The notes below the pieces were generated by a model. It ran no database searches. It was not told the DNA's origin and was given only the letters and a program-made list of their open reading frames with translations. From the NCBI GenBank assembly GCA_035772735.1, contig JASDFA010000020.1, positions 105,490,001-105,554,000 of the forward strand: 64,000 nucleotides of DNA. Direction: 5' to 3'. The first letter of the stretch is position 1. Each line of letters begins with the position of its first letter. Source of the stretch: Datura wrightii. Its lineage: Eukaryota > Streptophyta > Magnoliopsida > Solanales > Solanaceae. This document shows, one piece after another, positions 22,255 to 34,885 of the stretch. Both the position numbers and the translations under genes were made by a program.

Positions 22255-23500
22255 GGGTATCTAGCCATCATATCCACTTCGGCCTCCCACGTAGCTCCTT
22301 CAACATGTTGATTCCTCCATAACACTTTAATTGAAGCTACTTCTTTGTTTCATAGCCTTCGAACCTAATAATCCAATATTTCCACTGGAACCTCCTCATA
22401 GCTAAGGCCATCTTTCGCACCAACACTGTCCACCAAGAAAACTAGAGTTGGATCACCCAAACACTTCTTTAAAAGTGATACATGAAACACAGGATGCATG
22501 AAAGATAATTCTGAGGGCAACTCCAAATCATACGCCACCTTGCCAACTTTTCTCACAATTCGGTAGGGGCCAACATAGCGGGGACTAAGTTTCCCTTTCT
22601 TTCCAAACTGCATCACTCCCTTCATGGGAGATACCTTCAGAAACACACAATCATCCACCTCAAACTCTAATTCCATCCTTCTTACATCGCCATAGGACTT
22701 TTGGCGACTCTGAGCGATTTTCTGTCCGTCCCTTATCAATTGCACCTTTTTCAAAGCCTCATGAATCGAATCTGGCCCTATCAATGCTACCTCACCAACC
22801 TCGAACCATCCGATGGGCGATCTACATCTCTGCCAATAGAAATCCTTGAACGGCGCCATCTATATAATAGAATGATAGCTGTTATTGTAGACAAACTCGA
22901 TCAGGGGCAAGTGATCATCCCAACCACATTTGTAGTCAATCATGCATGCCCTCAACATGTCCTCGAGGGTTTGAATTGTCCGCTCTACTTGACCATCTTT
23001 TTGTGGGTGGAATGTTGTGCTGAGTTTAAACTGTATACCAAGTCCTTTTAGACATAACCTCCAAAATTGAGAGGTAAATTGAGAACCTCGATCTGAAATG
23101 ATAGATAAAGGCGCTCCATGTAATCGGACTAACTCCTGAATATATAGTTTGGCATAATCCTCCGCCGAATTCGTGGTTTTAACTAGTTGAAAATGAGCAA
23201 CCTTGGTCAACTGGTCTACCACAACCCAAATAGAATCATATTATCTGCGAGTACGAGGTAAACGTATGATGAAATCCATATTAACTTCTTCCCACTTTCA
23301 AGTGGGAATGCTGATATCCTGGAGTACTTTTTCCGATCTCTCATGCTCAAGATTTACTCGCTGATAGTTCAGACACTTGGCTATGAATTCTGCAATATCC
23401 CTCTTCATGCCATTCCACCAATAGATTTCCCGGAAGTTACGGTACATCTTTGTGGCACCCGGGTAAATAGAATACTTAGATCCATGAGCCTTATGCAATA
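22255..23500 (-). pseudogene. RTE-3 integrase and chromodomain
   Basis: The core is nearly continuous: NMDF supplies the first Asp, ISDRGSQFTSQFW the second (22860-23222), and GQVERTIQTLEDML the Glu. The C-terminal part (22365-22859) includes RCRSPIGWFEVGEV, SPMKGVMQFGKKGKLSPRYV and HPVFHVSLLKKCLGDP. A chromodomain at about 22255-22395 reads NKEVASIKVLWRNQHVEG and ATWEAEVDMM, with two stops. In the HHCC domain at about 23370-23480 the second His is Tyr (SIYPG) and the last Cys is Tyr (CLNYQ), so zinc binding would be lost. A stop near 22860 separates core from C-terminus. Confidence 0.85.
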
Positions 23501-24175
23501 GCCGGCTTCTCAAATCGTCCACTTCTGGAACACATAAGCGACCCTGGTACCGAAGCACACCATCTCCCTCTTTAGAGAAGACCTCTAACTTCTGATTTTG
23601 AACAGTTTCCTTCAACTTTACCAAAATTTGGTCCTCATCTTGTTTAGATTTTGCATCAGTCACCAAGGACGATTCTGATGCATTCTGCACAACAACACCA
23701 CCATCGATCATGTCAATCAACCTAACTCCCAACCTTGAAAGTCGATGTATATCTCTCACTAGCTCTTTCTTCCCCTCATCCACATGGGACACACTCTCTA
23801 TAGAAAGTCTACTATGTGTATCCGCTACGACATTAGCCTTACCCGAATGGTAAAGTACACTCATATCGTAGTTCATGAGTAGCTCCAACCACCTCCTTTG
23901 TCAAAAATTGATGTCCTTCTGTGTAAACACATATTGAAAACTCTTATGGTCTGTGAACACATCCATGTGGACCCCGTACAAGTAATGTCTCCATAGTTTC
24001 AAGGCGAATACCACCCTGGCCAATTCAAGATCATGGGTCGAGTAATTCTTCTCATGAACCTTTCTCTATTTGGATGCTTAGGCTTTGAATTTCTCATGCT
24101 GCATCAATACACACCCAAGTACGATTCTCGAAGCATCACAATACAGCACGAACCCATCGGCACCCTCCGGTAGTG
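23501..24175 (-). pseudogene. RTE-3 RNase H and linker
   Basis: On the minus strand GFVLYCDASRIVLGCVLMQ (about 24130) contains the first RNase H Asp. KVHEKNYSTHDLELARVV, HMDVFTDHKSFQYVFTQKD and LYHSGKANVVADTHSRLS follow. 23298-23888 is open from the end of RNase H through the linker into the integrase zinc-binding domain. Stops occur near 24065 (FKA*ASK*RK) and 23900. Confidence 0.8.
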
Positions 24176-24960
24176 TTAACACCATGATGAGGTAAGTCGA
24201 GTCTTCAACTCTTGGAAGCTCTTCTCACAAGCCTCCGACCATTGGAATTTCACCTTCTTATGGGTCAATTTGGTCAAAGGTGCTGCAATAGATGAGAAAC
24301 CCTTAATAAATCTTTGATAATATCCGGATAGACCCAAGAAACTCCAAATATCTAAAGGATTCACCGGTCTAGGCCAATTCTTCACCGCTTCTATTTTATG
24401 AGAATCCACCTTGATGCCCTAACATGATACCACATGGCCCAAAAATGCTACGTGTTAAGGTATGGCTTGAACACCCTGTTCATCAGGTCTATAAAAGTTG
24501 CAGGAGCATTAGTTAGTCCAAAAGATATAACCAAAAACTCATAATGACCATACCGCATCCTGAAGGCTGTTTTCGGGATGTCACTCTTCCGAACCCTGAG
24601 CTAATGATACCCGGACCTGAGATCTATCTTTGAGAAGCACTTGGCACCCTGAAGTTGGTCAAATATATCGTCAATCATGGGTAAAGGATACCTGTTCTTG
24701 ATGGTGACTTTGTTCAATCGCCGATAATCAATGCACATCTGAAGGGAACCATACTTCTTTCGGACAAATAAAACTGGTGCACCCCATGGAGACTTGGTCG
24801 GTTTAATGAAACCTTATCTAACAGGTCCTTCAACTGATCCAACATCTCCTTTAACTCGACTAGAGCCATTCCATAAGGAGGGATAGATATAGGTTGCGTG
24901 TTAGGAAGAAGGTCAATACAAAAATCAGTTTCCCTCTCAAGAGGAACACCTGGTAAATCA
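24176..24960 (-). pseudogene. RTE-3 reverse transcriptase with internal deletion
   Basis: The N-terminal RT part (MALVELKEMLDQLKDLL onward) lies at about 24660-24870, and the connection region (VKNWPRPVNP, SFLGLSGYYQRFIKGFSSI) at 24176-24409. At about 24450 the sequence passes from FKPYL directly into the segment equivalent to AFLGHVV. Compared with RTE-1, roughly 140 bp is missing, and this includes the motif C Asp pair. Stops are also present upstream. The protein could not polymerise. Confidence 0.8.
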
Positions 24961-24962
24961 TC

Positions 24963-25490
24963 CTAAAATACATCTAGGTAATCACACACTACCAGAACTG
25001 ATTGGATAGTTAGGGTATCGGACTCAACATCCTTAACCCTAACTAGATAATACATAAAACCCTTGAATATCATCTTCCAGGCCTTAATATAAGAAATAAA
25101 ATGACCTACGGGCACGACCAAACTACCCTTCCACTCTATGACTGAGTCACCTGGAAAGCGAAACTCCACATCATGGGTTCTATAACTAACAAAAGCATAA
25201 CACGCATAAAACCAATCCATGAAAAGAATAATATCAAAGTTATAAATGGCTAACTCTACAAGGTCTGGGAAGGTGAATTTATGAAATAAAGTGATCGGGT
25301 ATCTTCTATACACCAACGTAGCTACAACCAAATCACCAACAGGAGTAGAAACTGAAAATTGCTCTGACAAGGTTTTAAGACTAACTCCAAAGCTACTAGC
25401 AATATAAGGTGTCACAAAACACAAGGTAGCACCTAGATCAAACAAAGAGTAAGCATCATGATGAAACACTCGTAACATACCAGTAACCAC
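24963..25490 (-). pseudogene. RTE-3 protease, long open segment
   Basis: A 175-codon open stretch, the cleanest protease in the window. MVTGMLRVFHHDAYS leads to LFDLGATLCFVTPY, with the catalytic Asp kept in a D-L-G-A context; DPGA is usual in this family. FDIILFMDWFYACYAFV is the second block, and VGHFISYIKAWKMIFKG and YLVRVKDVESDT form the linker toward RT. It ends at a stop in the linker (VCDYLDVF). It is part of a larger polyprotein frame, so the ATG shown is internal. Confidence 0.75.
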
Positions 25491-25541
25491 ATTCGGTGAA
25501 GTCTCTTGTTCGTGACTAGTCGCGAGGGCATAGAACCTGTT

Positions 25542-26720
25542 CTAGCACTGACTGCCTTCTGAACTAGTCGAGGTACCCTGCTGAGGGGGACGTGCTGCTG
25601 GAGCGGCTAAACTAGCGATTGGCATACGGGCTCTGCCGCCCCCTAATCTTGCCAAAGGGCAATCCCTGAGTCTGTGGCCGGGTTTTCCACACTCAAAACA
25701 AGCATCTAAGCTAACTAGGCACCTCTCTGGGTGATTCATGTCGCACCCCGCACAAGCTGGGAAAGTGCGCTCTATCTGCATGCCATACTTTCCTCTCGAA
25801 TCTGAAGGCCTGCTCCTCCAGTCCCCTCGTGATCTAAATGGTGTACTGGCTGATGATGATGTTGGAGTAAAGGACCTGTGCTGAGACTACTGGTGCTATC
25901 CACCTCTCGATCTAGCTTGAGAAATCCCTTAATTGTCTATTCTGACCCTCTTGGCCTCTCTCTGCCTCCGATACACTGACTCCATCTACTGGGTATGCAA
26001 CACTATGCGGGAAAATCTATACCAATGCAGCATGGTGATCCTACAATACTTATCCAGGTATTCTGCCATTTCGTGCACAAATCTGCTCACCCGAGCCCTC
26101 TGGTCTACCACTAACGCTGGTGCATACTTGGATAAGAGGGTGAACTCTAGAGCATACTCCTGAACTGACTTATCACCCTTCTTCAGATTTACAAACTCGG
26201 CCACCTTCAGTTCTCACATCTCACGAGGGAAGAACCAATACAGAAAGATTGCACGAAACTCTTCCCAACCCATAGGGCCTGCTCCCATTGACCTACCATC
26301 TCTCCATTGCTTGAACCATATATGCGCCATCCCTTTCAACTGATAGGACGACAAATGAACGCACTCTCCATTTGTCACCCCCATGACCTGGGTGATCTTT
26401 AGAATCTCACCAATGATTTCATGCGTGTCCTCATCTACCATAGACCCGAGGAACTTCGATGGGTTCATTCTCAAGAAGTCTCTGACTTGAGCCACCGCTG
26501 CATTGCCATTTTGCAGAATATGCGCAACAACCTGCTGATTGATCTGAGCGGTCAAGGCCTGTGCAAGCATCTAGATATCTTCCCGAAACACAGCATGGGA
26601 AACTGGCTCTAGTGCTTGCTGCTCCTGAACTAGTGCGGCTTGCTGCTGCTCATTACCGTTGCCATCCTCGTGGCCTTCACCATTCCCATTTCTCCTACCA
26701 TTCATTCTTTTAGGATCCAT
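25542..26720 (-). pseudogene. gag: RTE-3 gag with intact zinc knuckle
   Basis: The ATG at 26718-26720 opens MDPKRMNGRRNGNGEGHED. Next come MLAQALTAQINQQVVAHI, VRDFLRMNPSKFLGSMVDED, GEEFR-like WEEFRAIFLYWFFPREM and VQEYALEFTLLSKYAPALV. Only a few stops interrupt (26571, 26214 and about 25986). The knuckle CFECGKPGHRLRDC (25659-25700) fits CX2CX4HX4C exactly, and an additional CAGCDMNHPERC lies just upstream. Gag would form the particle and bind the RNA. Confidence 0.8.
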
Positions 26721-26911
26721 AATTCTGCAATCGTGAATAGCACGAATTAGAAGGATAGAAAGACTTTTCATCACATGACATAGGTCATGAAAGAAGGGAA
26801 CATTTCCTAAATGTCTCGTAGCCTCTTATTCATAAGGATGGTGCGCTTCACACCCATGAAAAAGACTACTTAACGCGGCTTTCAGACACACTAGGACACC
26901 TCAAACCTATA

Positions 26912-26923
26912 GTTCTGATACCA
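26912..26923 (-). other. RTE-3 primer-binding site
   Basis: Minus-strand TGGTATCAGAAC, one base from the initiator-Met complement, lies four bases from the 5' LTR end. Confidence 0.75.
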
Positions 26924-26927
26924 AGTC

Positions 26928-28926
26928 TTTCATGACCAGAACGTAGAACAGAATCGTAACACAGGACAATGAGCCCCGAGAGACTCCAAGTCAACCCATG
27001 AAATGAACATTCACCTAACTTCATATCACTTAGAACAGAATATTGAACATACGATATAGTGGAAACATAAATGTAGCATAACGTAGTATGATAAGAGTAA
27101 CGTACTAAAAATACATAATAGTTAAGTACTACAATTAGTCTGAAGGCCTTTATCATATCAGATGGGTTGATGGGGAAGCATCCCCAACTAACCCAGTAAA
27201 ATTAAAACAAAAGGAACATCAATGTCTAAATATATGATTGTTGAAACATGAGGACTCACCAAAAAGGTTGATGGCTAAACTCTGAAATGGACTACGGACG
27301 GGGCTAAGCTTGAGAGTCGGGTCTTGTATCATGAAATGATACAACACGGAAAGTATGCGATTAGTCCATTGAATGTACCGAGTATTTATGGTAAGTAAAA
27401 TGGACATTTAAAATGTATGAAAGCTCATAAATGATCGTAAGAGTGGGACAACATGCTCATAACATAAATAGCATACGATAACATAAGGCTAAAGGTTTTT
27501 AAAACATTTGTAACTTAGTCATAATCAGAATCATAAAGGAAAAGCTTTATTGAACATTACTTGTGCTAATATACATAATCTCAAACATGCATAAATCATG
27601 AGGAAAGATGCGAGATTCTTATAACCAACATACCCCATATAAGCACACGTGGAGGCCAACCTGTAAGCCTAGTCGGGAGGGTGTTGGTACCTTTCCAAGG
27701 GTAGAACCATGAAGGGCGTGTTATCACACATTAAAGCGCACATTGGGTCAATGGACAGTCACAAGAGAGGTCCCATCGTGTCCTGCAATGGCATGTAGTT
27801 CTGAGGTTCGGGGCAGAACCTGGGCCCCTAACCTACTCAGTGTTAAATACTATTCCCAAAACATATATAGTGTTCATAGTATAATATTCATGAGATTCAT
27901 GGGCTAGTTAAATTATGATAATCATGAACATGCTTGTAAATACGTGAACTAGACATGAGGGTAAGGCCCGTGAGTCGGCCAGAAAAATAATTAGTAAATC
28001 ATGGATTTCATGCATGCTTATAAATCATTTATATAGTTTTTAAATCATCAATTTATAATGGGCATTTGAATAATTCCATATTTCAAATCTTAAATCATGA
28101 TGGGTTTATGAATATCAACGATTGAAGTAAATATCACAACTTGATTCATCATAGAACATGCATATCTAGGCTTAATTTAGTAGAAATCAAAATAAAAAAT
28201 TTATAATCAAAATAGTTGTAGAATCTGATCATAATTCATAATATATGGTGTAAATCACGAAAGATAATAACCCATTAATAAATCACTAGAATTCCACAAG
28301 ATTTATGTCAAAACCCCATAATATTTTTTATCAAACTTCATGAATTAGGAGAGATTGGGAGCAGGTGTGAATGAAACACCCATTCATAACCCTACGTAAT
28401 TGGGGCAAATCAATTCGCACCACTCCTTAAAAACCCAAAGGAAATTGATGAAGAAACCTTGAAGACTAGCTTGATAACCTCTAAATTTTTTCTAACTTTT
28501 GCATGCATGAGAATGAATAGACTAGAAGAACTTAACCTATATTAATACACTTAGAAAGAAACTTAAAATAACATAGTTTAGGACCTTAGAGCATAGGAAT
28601 AACGAAAATATCCTTAAGAAAAACCCTGAAAATCTGCACTAGGCGAACCAATGACCAGACTACTGGATTTTTGGAGGATACAATGACTCGTGGTATCTAT
28701 CCGTTGTCTGTACTGACCAAAATTCCTAATCTCAGGTTCAAACCATGACTAGACAGTACGAGTCGTCCTTCCATCCAATGGGTCGTCATATTGTCCATTG
28801 TTTTCTCCCTTCAGATCTTGCATTGGTCCTTCAAACGAGCCTCACCCCGTCTCGTTACTTTATTCAATGAGTCATGGTTTCCTTCCATTATTCAATGAGC
28901 CTCACCCCGACTCGTAACTCGTTACT
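26928..28926 (-). repeat. RTE-3 5' LTR, outer end scrambled
   Basis: It aligns with the 3' LTR through the array region. A stem-loop TTGTATC-7 nt-GATACAA lies at 27324-27344, again 396 bp from the LTR end. At 28837-28926 the words GAGCCTCACCCCG, TATTCAATGAG and CTCGTTACT each occur twice, and the final ~260 bp found in the other LTR are missing. That indicates break repair with local copying. Confidence 0.8.
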
Positions 28927-31148
28927 ATGGTGACAGTCGAAGTCTCACTGTAACGGATTGGGAAATTAATCGCCGGATCCGCCGTAGCGATTTCCTGACC
29001 GCTGTAGTGGGTTCACTGCAGTGAAAAAGTGATTGTTGTAGTGGAATAAGGAAATCTAAAAGTGGGTTTAAGTGAGAATTCAAGGATTATACTCCATTAT
29101 TTCAATAACATGATCAGGAAGGTTAGAGAGCGAAAATTCCCTCTAGGGTAGAGAATTTTTCTTCCATCATAACATTTTGATTCCCTATCTAAAATTTTTG
29201 GTATTGTTGACCTTGGAATACTTGTAGACCCTCTAATGGTGGGCTTTTGAATGGAAAAAACCCTAAGTTGGTGTACTTGGTCTACATCATAGGGAGTCAA
29301 TGCGTTAATTAGATTAGAAGTTTTATGAGTAAAAACTATTCCCCGAGCCTTCCATGCTAATAAATATGGGTTTAACGGGAATGGAGGCCTAGAACTAGGT
29401 TGAATTGGAGGGTTTTACTATTAAAGCTCCCTAAAAGGTAGAGGTTGATTTTCTTAGACCCTTCTTTTAAGAGTAAGTAATGCATTACTCTGACTTTGTG
29501 TAGATTTTGAGCATTCCGAAGCTTTAAGAAGGGGCAAGGCTCCTGCAGAATAGCTGAATTTCTATATTCGAATATCGAGATAGGTTATGGTTAGAGGGTT
29601 AGACCCTTTATAATAACGTGTATGTGTGTGTGATGATAATATGTGATTGGTCTTCGAACATTATTTGTTATAGAATTTCCTTAGTGAATAAATTGTGAGA
29701 ATCATGTACTATGAAGTGATGTTGAACTTTGGTGAAACTATGTAGATGTTGTGAAGTGAATTATCCTTGTGTTGTTTCATGATAATTGATGATCTATAAT
29801 TGTGAAAGTGAGGGAGTAAATTGTGAATCCCTAAGTGTTAATATATTGAATCCTGTTATATTCACTTGATGGAGAATGATTAGGATAGTAAATATATCCT
29901 GAGGTGAGAACCTCATGCACGATAGGAGTATCCGAGTAGAGATATTATTGAATGGCACATATCCAAGGGTAGCATCTAGACGAGCATATGAGTGGGAACG
30001 GATACCACACTAGTATAGTACATGAATTTCTAGAGTCCCCTGCAGGTCATGACTCGAAAGGCAAAATAAGACCCTCTAGCATGTGTGTACACTGATATAT
30101 TTGTTTGAGTGTTATGGCGGCATAGCAGAGGTGTGTGCCCGACATGACACCCTTGATTTTATTTTATGATGTTGTTGTAGCTTACTAATAATTCTGAATG
30201 AGTACATGTTAAACAATAGAGTTAAATGTCTGAATTTTTTACTTGTGATCTGAGTTAAGAAGGGTGGAAAAGATTAACTGTAAATTGATTAATGATGAAT
30301 TGATGTTGATGTTGTTATTCTTGTGATGAAATGGTCAGAATGTATGTAATGATGAGTGGATGTGAATTGGTGTCGAAGCTAGCATGTTGTCTGAATGTTT
30401 AAATTGTTGGAAATTGGTAAATTGATGAAAGATGCAGCTAAGTCGAGCTACTACCTTGAGTAGTACCGCTGCAGCGGATTTACTTCCGCCATGACGAGAA
30501 CGTTGTAGTTGCTAGTGATCGCTGCAGTGAAAGACCTAATCCAGTGAATAGGCCAATTGTCAACTCTGTAGAGCTAGTGTACATGATATGGTGATTGTGC
30601 TTATATATGATGTTGAAGACTCATTTTATATTAGTGGTGCATTGTGTATATGTTATTATCTATGGTCGGCCAATGATGTCTACCAGTACTGTATTACGTA
30701 CTGACCCTACTTCTGCACTTCTTTTCTGAATACACAGTTCGAACCAAGAAGTTTCTCACATCCTCACCTTTAAAGCGGCAGCAGTTACTTGAAAGGTGAC
30801 CGGATCATGAAGGCAACACTACTCATTGTCGAAGATGTCTTTCCTTTTCGGACATTGCAATTTTTCTTTTTATTTCTTTTACTTCATAGACTGATAACTC
30901 TTAGTTTTGTATGTAGACTTTTGGTGCAGTGACAATCAGGTCTTGGGATTAATAATCATTTTTTCATTTTAGAGAAATGTTTGTTTGTTAATGATTCAAT
31001 TGTTTACATTGTGAGTCGATTCAATTGATTATATTGTGAGTTTTTTTGCTTTATGCATGTGCAATGTCGGGCTGAGTAATTGGGAATCATTGGTTCACCC
31101 ACCAGAGAGTTAGTGTGGGTGCCAATCATGGCCATTCGGGCCATGAAA
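28927..31148 (+). repeat. LTR family A, copy 2, right part
   Basis: It resumes the LTR cut by RTE-3. Matches to copy 1 include AATAACGTGTATGTGTGTG/AATGACCTGTATGTATGCG and ACATGAATTTCTAGAGTCC (about 30025), and the end matches the fragment at 1400-1938. A perfect 12-bp palindrome CCGCTGCAGCGG sits at 30466-30477 and relatives (CCGCTGTAGTGGG) at about 29000. No internal coding region follows, so it behaves as a solo LTR; the flanking 5-mers do not match as a target duplication. Confidence 0.65.
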
Positions 31149-31311
31149 ACCTAAGGGCACATTTTTCCTTTTTTTTAGTGTACATGTGCTTCTTACAATA
31201 TACTTTAGTTTGTCATTTAATTAGTTTATGTAGCAATATCAATTTTGAACTATTTTTATTTTCTAGAGAAAAATATTTAAATAAAAGACCACGAAAATAT
31301 GAGTGGATGAT
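31149..31311. other. Short AT-rich spacer
   Basis: 163 bp between the family-A LTR end and the family-C LTR. Nothing recognisable. Confidence 0.5.
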
Positions 31312-32407
31312 TGACACGACTCAAATGGACCATTCGTGAGGGTACCTACATTGACTTTAGCTCGAGAGAAGAACCGTTTTTAACCTAATATATCAAATAA
31401 TTTAAATACTCATAAATTGGAACAATACAAACTATTTCTATAATTAAATCAATTCTTTTTCTTTCAAACCATGACTCCCCAAGATCTAGTTTAAACAGGT
31501 ACAAGAGCTCTAACTGAATACCTGACAACATAAATTGACACAACTTCGTCTGGGGGAAAATAAGGAAGCTAATATTGAGTACTCCGCATAAATCCTCAAA
31601 CTTCATCGTGCCACAACCTACACAAAACAAGGTGTAGCGAGGTAGTATCAGTACACCACACATATCAGTAGGCATCATCAGCTGACTAAGATTAGTTGAC
31701 ATAACGACATATAATTTAATAGGAAATTGACTTTATAAATGTAACAATGGCTCCAAGTTATATTTATATCCCAACACATTCACTAGCCACATTAGTGATT
31801 CTTATAACTCCTCAACATTCATACATATACCCTACCACTTTATCCCTTGTTCAACTCTTAATCTATTACTCTTACCCTGCTGTAACAAGTACTTTAACCG
31901 CTACAGCGGTCTCGCAACATCGGTTATTTTCCTGTTGCAACATCACCCTAATTAGTCAATAACCCGATTTCACTGATTCTACTATTAATTATCCACCATA
32001 TAGACATTATAACATGTCTACTTCATTTACCCTTTCAATATCACTAATTCAAACCCATTTTCATTAATCAATGTCCTATTTAATTCTATTTTTACCCTTT
32101 TGTCTACCTGGTACTACCAAGGTTAATGGAGTGATTCTCTAGTAATTCACTACCATTGATAACTCAGTTACATTACCTCCTATGAACCACCAAGATTATA
32201 TTGGTTAAGCATTCAATCACAGTACAAGTTAAATAGCTCAAATACACACAAAAAAATATCAAACCATATCGATGGAGCTAAGTCCTCCACGATTAAAGTA
32301 CATGTACATAACCGTCTCTTCCATATTCCACACCACATCTCTACACCATAACCATATAACGTAGTACCTTACTTGTATCATATCATAATATTAACAACAA
32401 CTTTCTC
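31312..32407 (-). repeat. LTR family C, copy 1
   Basis: 31312-31740 aligns with 41753-42190: shared CTAAACAGGTACAAGAGCTC-like, GTGTAGCRAGGTAGTA and ATAGGCATCAT blocks. Read on the minus strand it resembles a Gypsy LTR ending TGRCA at 31312. It includes the palindromic ACCGCT-AC-AGCGGT at 31897-31910. The segment to 32407 has no ORF with similarity and is taken as more of the same LTR; RTE-4 starts at 32408. Confidence 0.5.
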
Positions 32408-34675
32408 TGTAATACCCCAAAAGTTCCCAAGACTAGACTTGGGATTTGAAATGTGATCAGTAGAAAAAGGAGGAAAATGGCTCAGAACGACTTGTGGAAT
32501 GAGTCATGGGAAAAAGTAATAGATCGCGTGTTCCAGTCGTGGTAAAATTTTTGGTCGATAATTCCAGGACCAGCGAGCCATGAAATGACTCGTGGGTCCC
32601 ATAATGGGTCATTAGCTATAGTCATTGTTTGGTTTTGTATTGACAGACTGGATGGTATGAATCATGGTATGATTCATTGTGAGGAACAATGAGTCGTGAC
32701 TAGTACTTGTAGGAAGGCAAAGTGTAAGATGGTGTAGTGATAGTGGACGGTCTAATGAACCGTTGTCACATGGTACAATCTGTTGCTAGCGTCCATGGTG
32801 GAAATTCCAGAAGCTTTACTCGTGGAGTTAGTGGTGACGATGAGAGGACACAACGGGTCATTGTGTCGAGTAATGACCCATCCTATCGAGTCATTTTTTG
32901 AAGTCTTGAGAACTAAGAAACTTTTGAAGGAAGTAACGAGCTATGTAACGAGCCGTTGGATCGGGGGACGACTCTTTCGTTGAGTCGTGACATCTGGCAA
33001 TGTGATTTTTTTCTGTTGAATTTGTAAGGGTGTTTTCATAATTTTTAAGATCCTAAGTCCTAAACTATGTTGTTTTAAGCCTTGAAAGAAGTGTATTAAG
33101 GGAGTTTAACTATTCTCATTCATTCAACTCCCATGCATTCTAGTTTAGAGGTTTTCTATTGAAGGTCATGTTTAAACCCTTTAATTTCTCCTCCAAATCT
33201 CTTGGGCTTTCAACGACAAGTGCAGAATCAGTTCACCCAAGTATGTAGGGCTATGAATGAGAGTTTCTTTTTACTCTCATGCCCAAATTTCTTCTCAAAT
33301 TCATAAATTCAATTCTCAATTGAAGTTGATGATCTTATGGGGTTTTAGCCATTTTTTTAGGATTTATGGGCAGATTTTATGCCTATTTAGGGTATAAATT
33401 TCATACATTCAAGTTCTAGAAATTTATTCCCAATAATGCAAGTTTTATGAAAGTTCAAGAATTACCCGTGTATGAATCTTTGATTTTGGCTAATGAAGTT
33501 TATTGCAAGTGTGGTGATTTTCCCAAGCATGTATGTTCTTCATGATATATCAGGATATGATTTGGCCGACTCATGGGCCCTTATTTCATGGCTAGTCATG
33601 TATTTTAAGTATGATCAAGTATGTTATGTTTTAACTAGCCGATGAACCTCATGTATGGTTTCACAATAATTATATGAGCCCTCATGTGCATGTTTTTGGG
33701 AGTAGTGTCTAGCACCTAGTAGGCCCGACATTCAAATAAACTCTGAGGTTTTAGAACTACATTCCACTGTAGATATATATTCATGGTTAACCCTACGGGG
33801 TCCTTATTAGTGATATCACACCATGTATCATTCCTTACCTTGGAATGCTTGGGATGACTCTGCCCACTTAAGCGAGATAGTTGGGGAAACATGTAAGCTA
33901 TATCATGATGGTGTCGGTTAAGATAAGTCTCTTATTATTTCTCATGATTTCAGTTATGCATGTTTATGACTTATGATATTATGTTATCAACAGGTCAAAA
34001 CCAATGATCATTTTATAATTTTTATTGATGATTTCAGCTATGGAAAGCCATATGATTCTATTTTCAATTTTGGGTCATTCTATTTAGATATGAAATTTTA
34101 GTTTATGATTGTACATGTTTTCAGATATCAGCATGCAGTTCTTACTCTCATAATTTTATGATTTATTTCTATATGCATGATTTCCATTTATACTTACTCG
34201 GCATGTTTTGCATACCTTGCATACTCAGTACATTCCAAATACTGATTATATAGTTCATGTTGTATCATTTCATGATAGAGGTTTAGAAGATCAGACTCAG
34301 TTCAGCCGCTAGCCAGTTTCCCCTAGCTTTGTTCAATTCTCGTTGTGGTGAGTCATCATCCTTCGAGGACCTTCAATTAGTGATGAGTTATACTGCTTTC
34401 GTTTTTAGGCTTTAGTGAGCTAGTTGGGGATGTTGTCCCATTGGCTCTTCAGATATGTTAGAGGGCTTATCAGACGATATATAGAATTTCAACTTTGTTA
34501 GTGTTGGCTCTGTATGGTTGATATGTATTCAGACTTTCACTTATTCATGTTTCAATTATTAGCTTCCACTTGATCGATGTGCTTTAGTTATTATGTTCAT
34601 GCCATGGATCGAGTTGGAACCATTCGAGGTTCTAGGTACTATATCTCTTTTCGCACCTATGTTAGGGTTTTGACA
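32408..34675 (+). repeat. RTE-4 5' LTR
   Basis: 2268 bp from TGTAATACCCC to TTTTGACA. The stem-loop TGTATC-7 nt-GATAGA (one mismatch) is at 34261-34279, 396 bp before the end. The palindrome array with words like AACGGGTCATTGTG and CGACTCTTTCGTTGAGTCGTG spans about 32480-32995, the same position as in RTE-1. It aligns with RTE-5 from 32860 on. Small ORFs are not genes. Confidence 0.85.
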
Positions 34676-34679
34676 AACT

Positions 34680-34691
34680 TGGTATTAGAGC
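34680..34691 (+). other. RTE-4 primer-binding site
   Basis: TGGTATTAGAGC, one transition from the initiator-Met complement, five bases past the LTR. Confidence 0.75.
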
Positions 34692-34885
34692 ATTAGGTTT
34701 TGAAGTGTCCTAGGGTGTCGGAAAGTCACGTTGAGTATAGTCTTTTCCTTAGGTGTGAAGCGCGCCACACTTATGGAGGAGAGGCTACAAGACATTTTAG
34801 GAAATTTCCCTTCTTTCATGATCTATGTCGTGCGATGAACTATCTCTCTATCTTTCTAACTTGTGCTATACGCATTTTTTAAAGC

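Larger units (their letters stand above)
19759..28926 (-). mobile_element. RTE-3: Ty3/Gypsy Tekay/Del-type element, nearly full length
   Basis: A minus-strand element of about 9.2 kb with both LTRs, primer-binding site, polypurine tract, gag, protease, RT, RNase H, integrase and chromodomain. It is inserted in a family-A LTR, whose two parts flank it. The outer end of the 5' LTR (right) is truncated and scrambled at about 28890-28926, so no target duplication is visible. It is the most complete of the older elements, with long open stretches in gag, protease and integrase, but RT has lost its catalytic centre by deletion. Confidence 0.9.

Noticed and set aside
24963..25490. Functional stand-alone protease gene
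   Set aside because: The open stretch is only part of the gag-pol frame of RTE-3, starts at an internal Met and has no separate promoter; flanking pol is broken.
19471..31148. Family-A solo LTR with target duplication
   Set aside because: The 5-mers at the two ends (TCTGA and AACCT) do not match and the right edge is approximate, so a clean solo-LTR event cannot be claimed.
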